A DNA stretch of 5,771 nucleotides from Chthoniobacterales bacterium (lineage in GTDB: Bacteria > Verrucomicrobiota > Verrucomicrobiia > Chthoniobacterales > UBA10450): assembly GCA_013695905.1 (NCBI GenBank), contig JACCZQ010000117.1, positions 1 to 5,771 on the forward strand. The letters run 5' to 3'. The number at the start of each line of letters is the position of its first letter. Position 1 is the stretch's first letter. Position numbers and translations under genes: made by a program. Under the pieces are notes generated by a model that saw only the letters and a list, made by a program, of their open reading frames with translations, searched no databases and was not told where the DNA came from. Shown here piece after piece: positions 5,081 to 5,771 of the stretch.

Positions 5081-5771
5081 TTAGGCGCCTACCGCGGTCG
5101 GCGCAAGGATCGCATCCCGCATGCCGTGCAGCAGCTTTTTGTCCGCTGGGACAATCGTCGCCAGCGCCCCGCGCAAACCCACCCGATCCTGTGCCGCGAA
5201 GTAGTAGGGGCAAAGCCGCACCCGCCCCTTCAGCAGCTTCTGTGCACCGGTTTCATTATCCCAATACGGCTGCTCCACCAGCCGCGCCTTGTGGAACCGC
5301 TGCATGATCCGCGGCGTCGTCGCGAACTCCTGCAGCGCCTGCTCAATCAGCTGCTGCCATTCTGCTTGCGGCGTATCGGCGCCCACGGTGACTCCGCGGC
5401 TGCCCCAGCCGAGCGGTGAAAATCCGCTCACCTTCAGCAGCAGATCGCGCTCTTTCTGGCTCAGCTTGCCCGCTTCCCGCCAATCATGAATCTCCAGCCG
5501 CGGAATCACCGCGTGCTGCGGCAGCGGAGTAGCATCGAGCAGCCAGGTATAGGGGATCACCTCCTGTAGCTTCCGGAAATATTTGTCGCCCAATTCGCGT
5601 CGCCAGAACTCTCGCAGCGGCTGCAGCCAGAAGAGCGCGAACCACATCTTCTCCTCGAGGAATGGCTTCATGGGCGGCGTCACGCGCACTGCTCCTTCCG
5701 CTGCCGCCCGCATCAACTCACCGACGCGCGGCAAATTCGGCAGATCGAATAACTCGAAGAAACGGTAAACA
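5081..5771 (-). CDS. Conserved protein of unknown function, C-terminal part, possibly ATP-grasp-like
   Basis: The frame is open from the right window edge to the TAA at 5083-5081, giving 229 visible residues. The true start is outside the window; the in-frame TTG at 5734 is not a convincing start because the reading upstream (VYRFFELFDLPN) is continuous with the rest. Visible blocks, numbered from the window edge, are HAVIPRLEIHDW (86-97), LLKVSGFSPLGWGSRGV (111-127) with a Gly/Ser-rich loop, GRVRLCPYYF (182-191) and GALATIVPADKKLLHG (201-216). The lysine before a glycine-rich loop, and a late strand followed by basic residues, recall nucleotide-binding ATP-grasp enzymes. The match is loose and I cannot name the family. 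I have a weak memory of similar uncharacterised proteins in PVC-group bacteria. There is no signal or membrane segment in the visible part; the Trp/Phe-rich WFALFWLQPL (42-51) is a helix in a soluble context. Confidence 0.8.
   Translation of the reverse strand, partial: VYRFFELFDLPNLPRVGELMRAAAEGAVRVTPPMKPFLEEKMWFALFWLQPLREFWRRELGDKYFRKLQEVIPYTWLLDATPLPQHAVIPRLEIHDWREAGKLSQKERDLLLKVSGFSPLGWGSRGVTVGADTPQAEWQQLIEQALQEFATTPRIMQRFHKARLVEQPYWDNETGAQKLLKGRVRLCPYYFAAQDRVGLRGALATIVPADKKLLHGMRDAILAPTAVGA

Overview
This is a GC-rich, densely packed bacterial chromosomal window with seven protein genes (five complete, two cut by the window ends), one tRNA gene and two kinds of short repeat. It shows no phage, transposase, CRISPR array or plasmid functions. 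The lineage cannot be proven from the sequence alone. My best guess is a Verrucomicrobia-type (PVC group) soil or freshwater bacterium, for three reasons: a long phenylalanine hydroxylase with a large C-terminal extension, a heptameric CAACGTC-type tandem repeat, and paired GGAG-hairpin elements between genes. I associate these with that group and with Bacteroidetes-like relatives from memory, not from a search.

Layout. At the left edge (1-61, minus strand) are the first 20 codons of hemL, glutamate-1-semialdehyde aminomutase, a tetrapyrrole synthesis gene. A heptad tandem repeat (82-109) and a promoter-like element (155-182) precede tRNA-Cys(GCA) at 197-268. Only 10 nt after the tRNA starts a short-chain dehydrogenase/reductase (279-971). 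It is followed 14 nt later by a nitrilase-superfamily amidohydrolase (986-1786). The tRNA and both enzymes may form one transcription unit.

The 217-nt convergent gap at 1787-2003 carries two inverted copies of a 51-nt REP-like element (1822-1872 and 1928-1978). All seven differences between the copies fall in one hairpin stem, and every one keeps the stem paired. This is the most interesting signal in the window.

phhA (2004-3791, minus) encodes an aromatic amino acid hydroxylase of 595 residues, about twice the usual bacterial length. It starts 44 nt from a divergent nine-helix membrane protein (3836-4732, plus) that looks like a distant UbiA prenyltransferase. A small glycine-zipper envelope protein follows (4769-4996, plus). 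A GC-rich stem-loop (5034-5066) separates it from the convergent C-terminal part of a conserved protein of unknown function (5081-5771, minus), with possible but unproven ATP-grasp character.

Functional links are loose. The amidohydrolase and the reductase look like a small metabolic operon, and PhhA converts phenylalanine to tyrosine, but no neighbour clearly belongs to the same pathway as another. The window reads as an ordinary chromosomal region with one notable repeat structure and several poorly characterised protein families.
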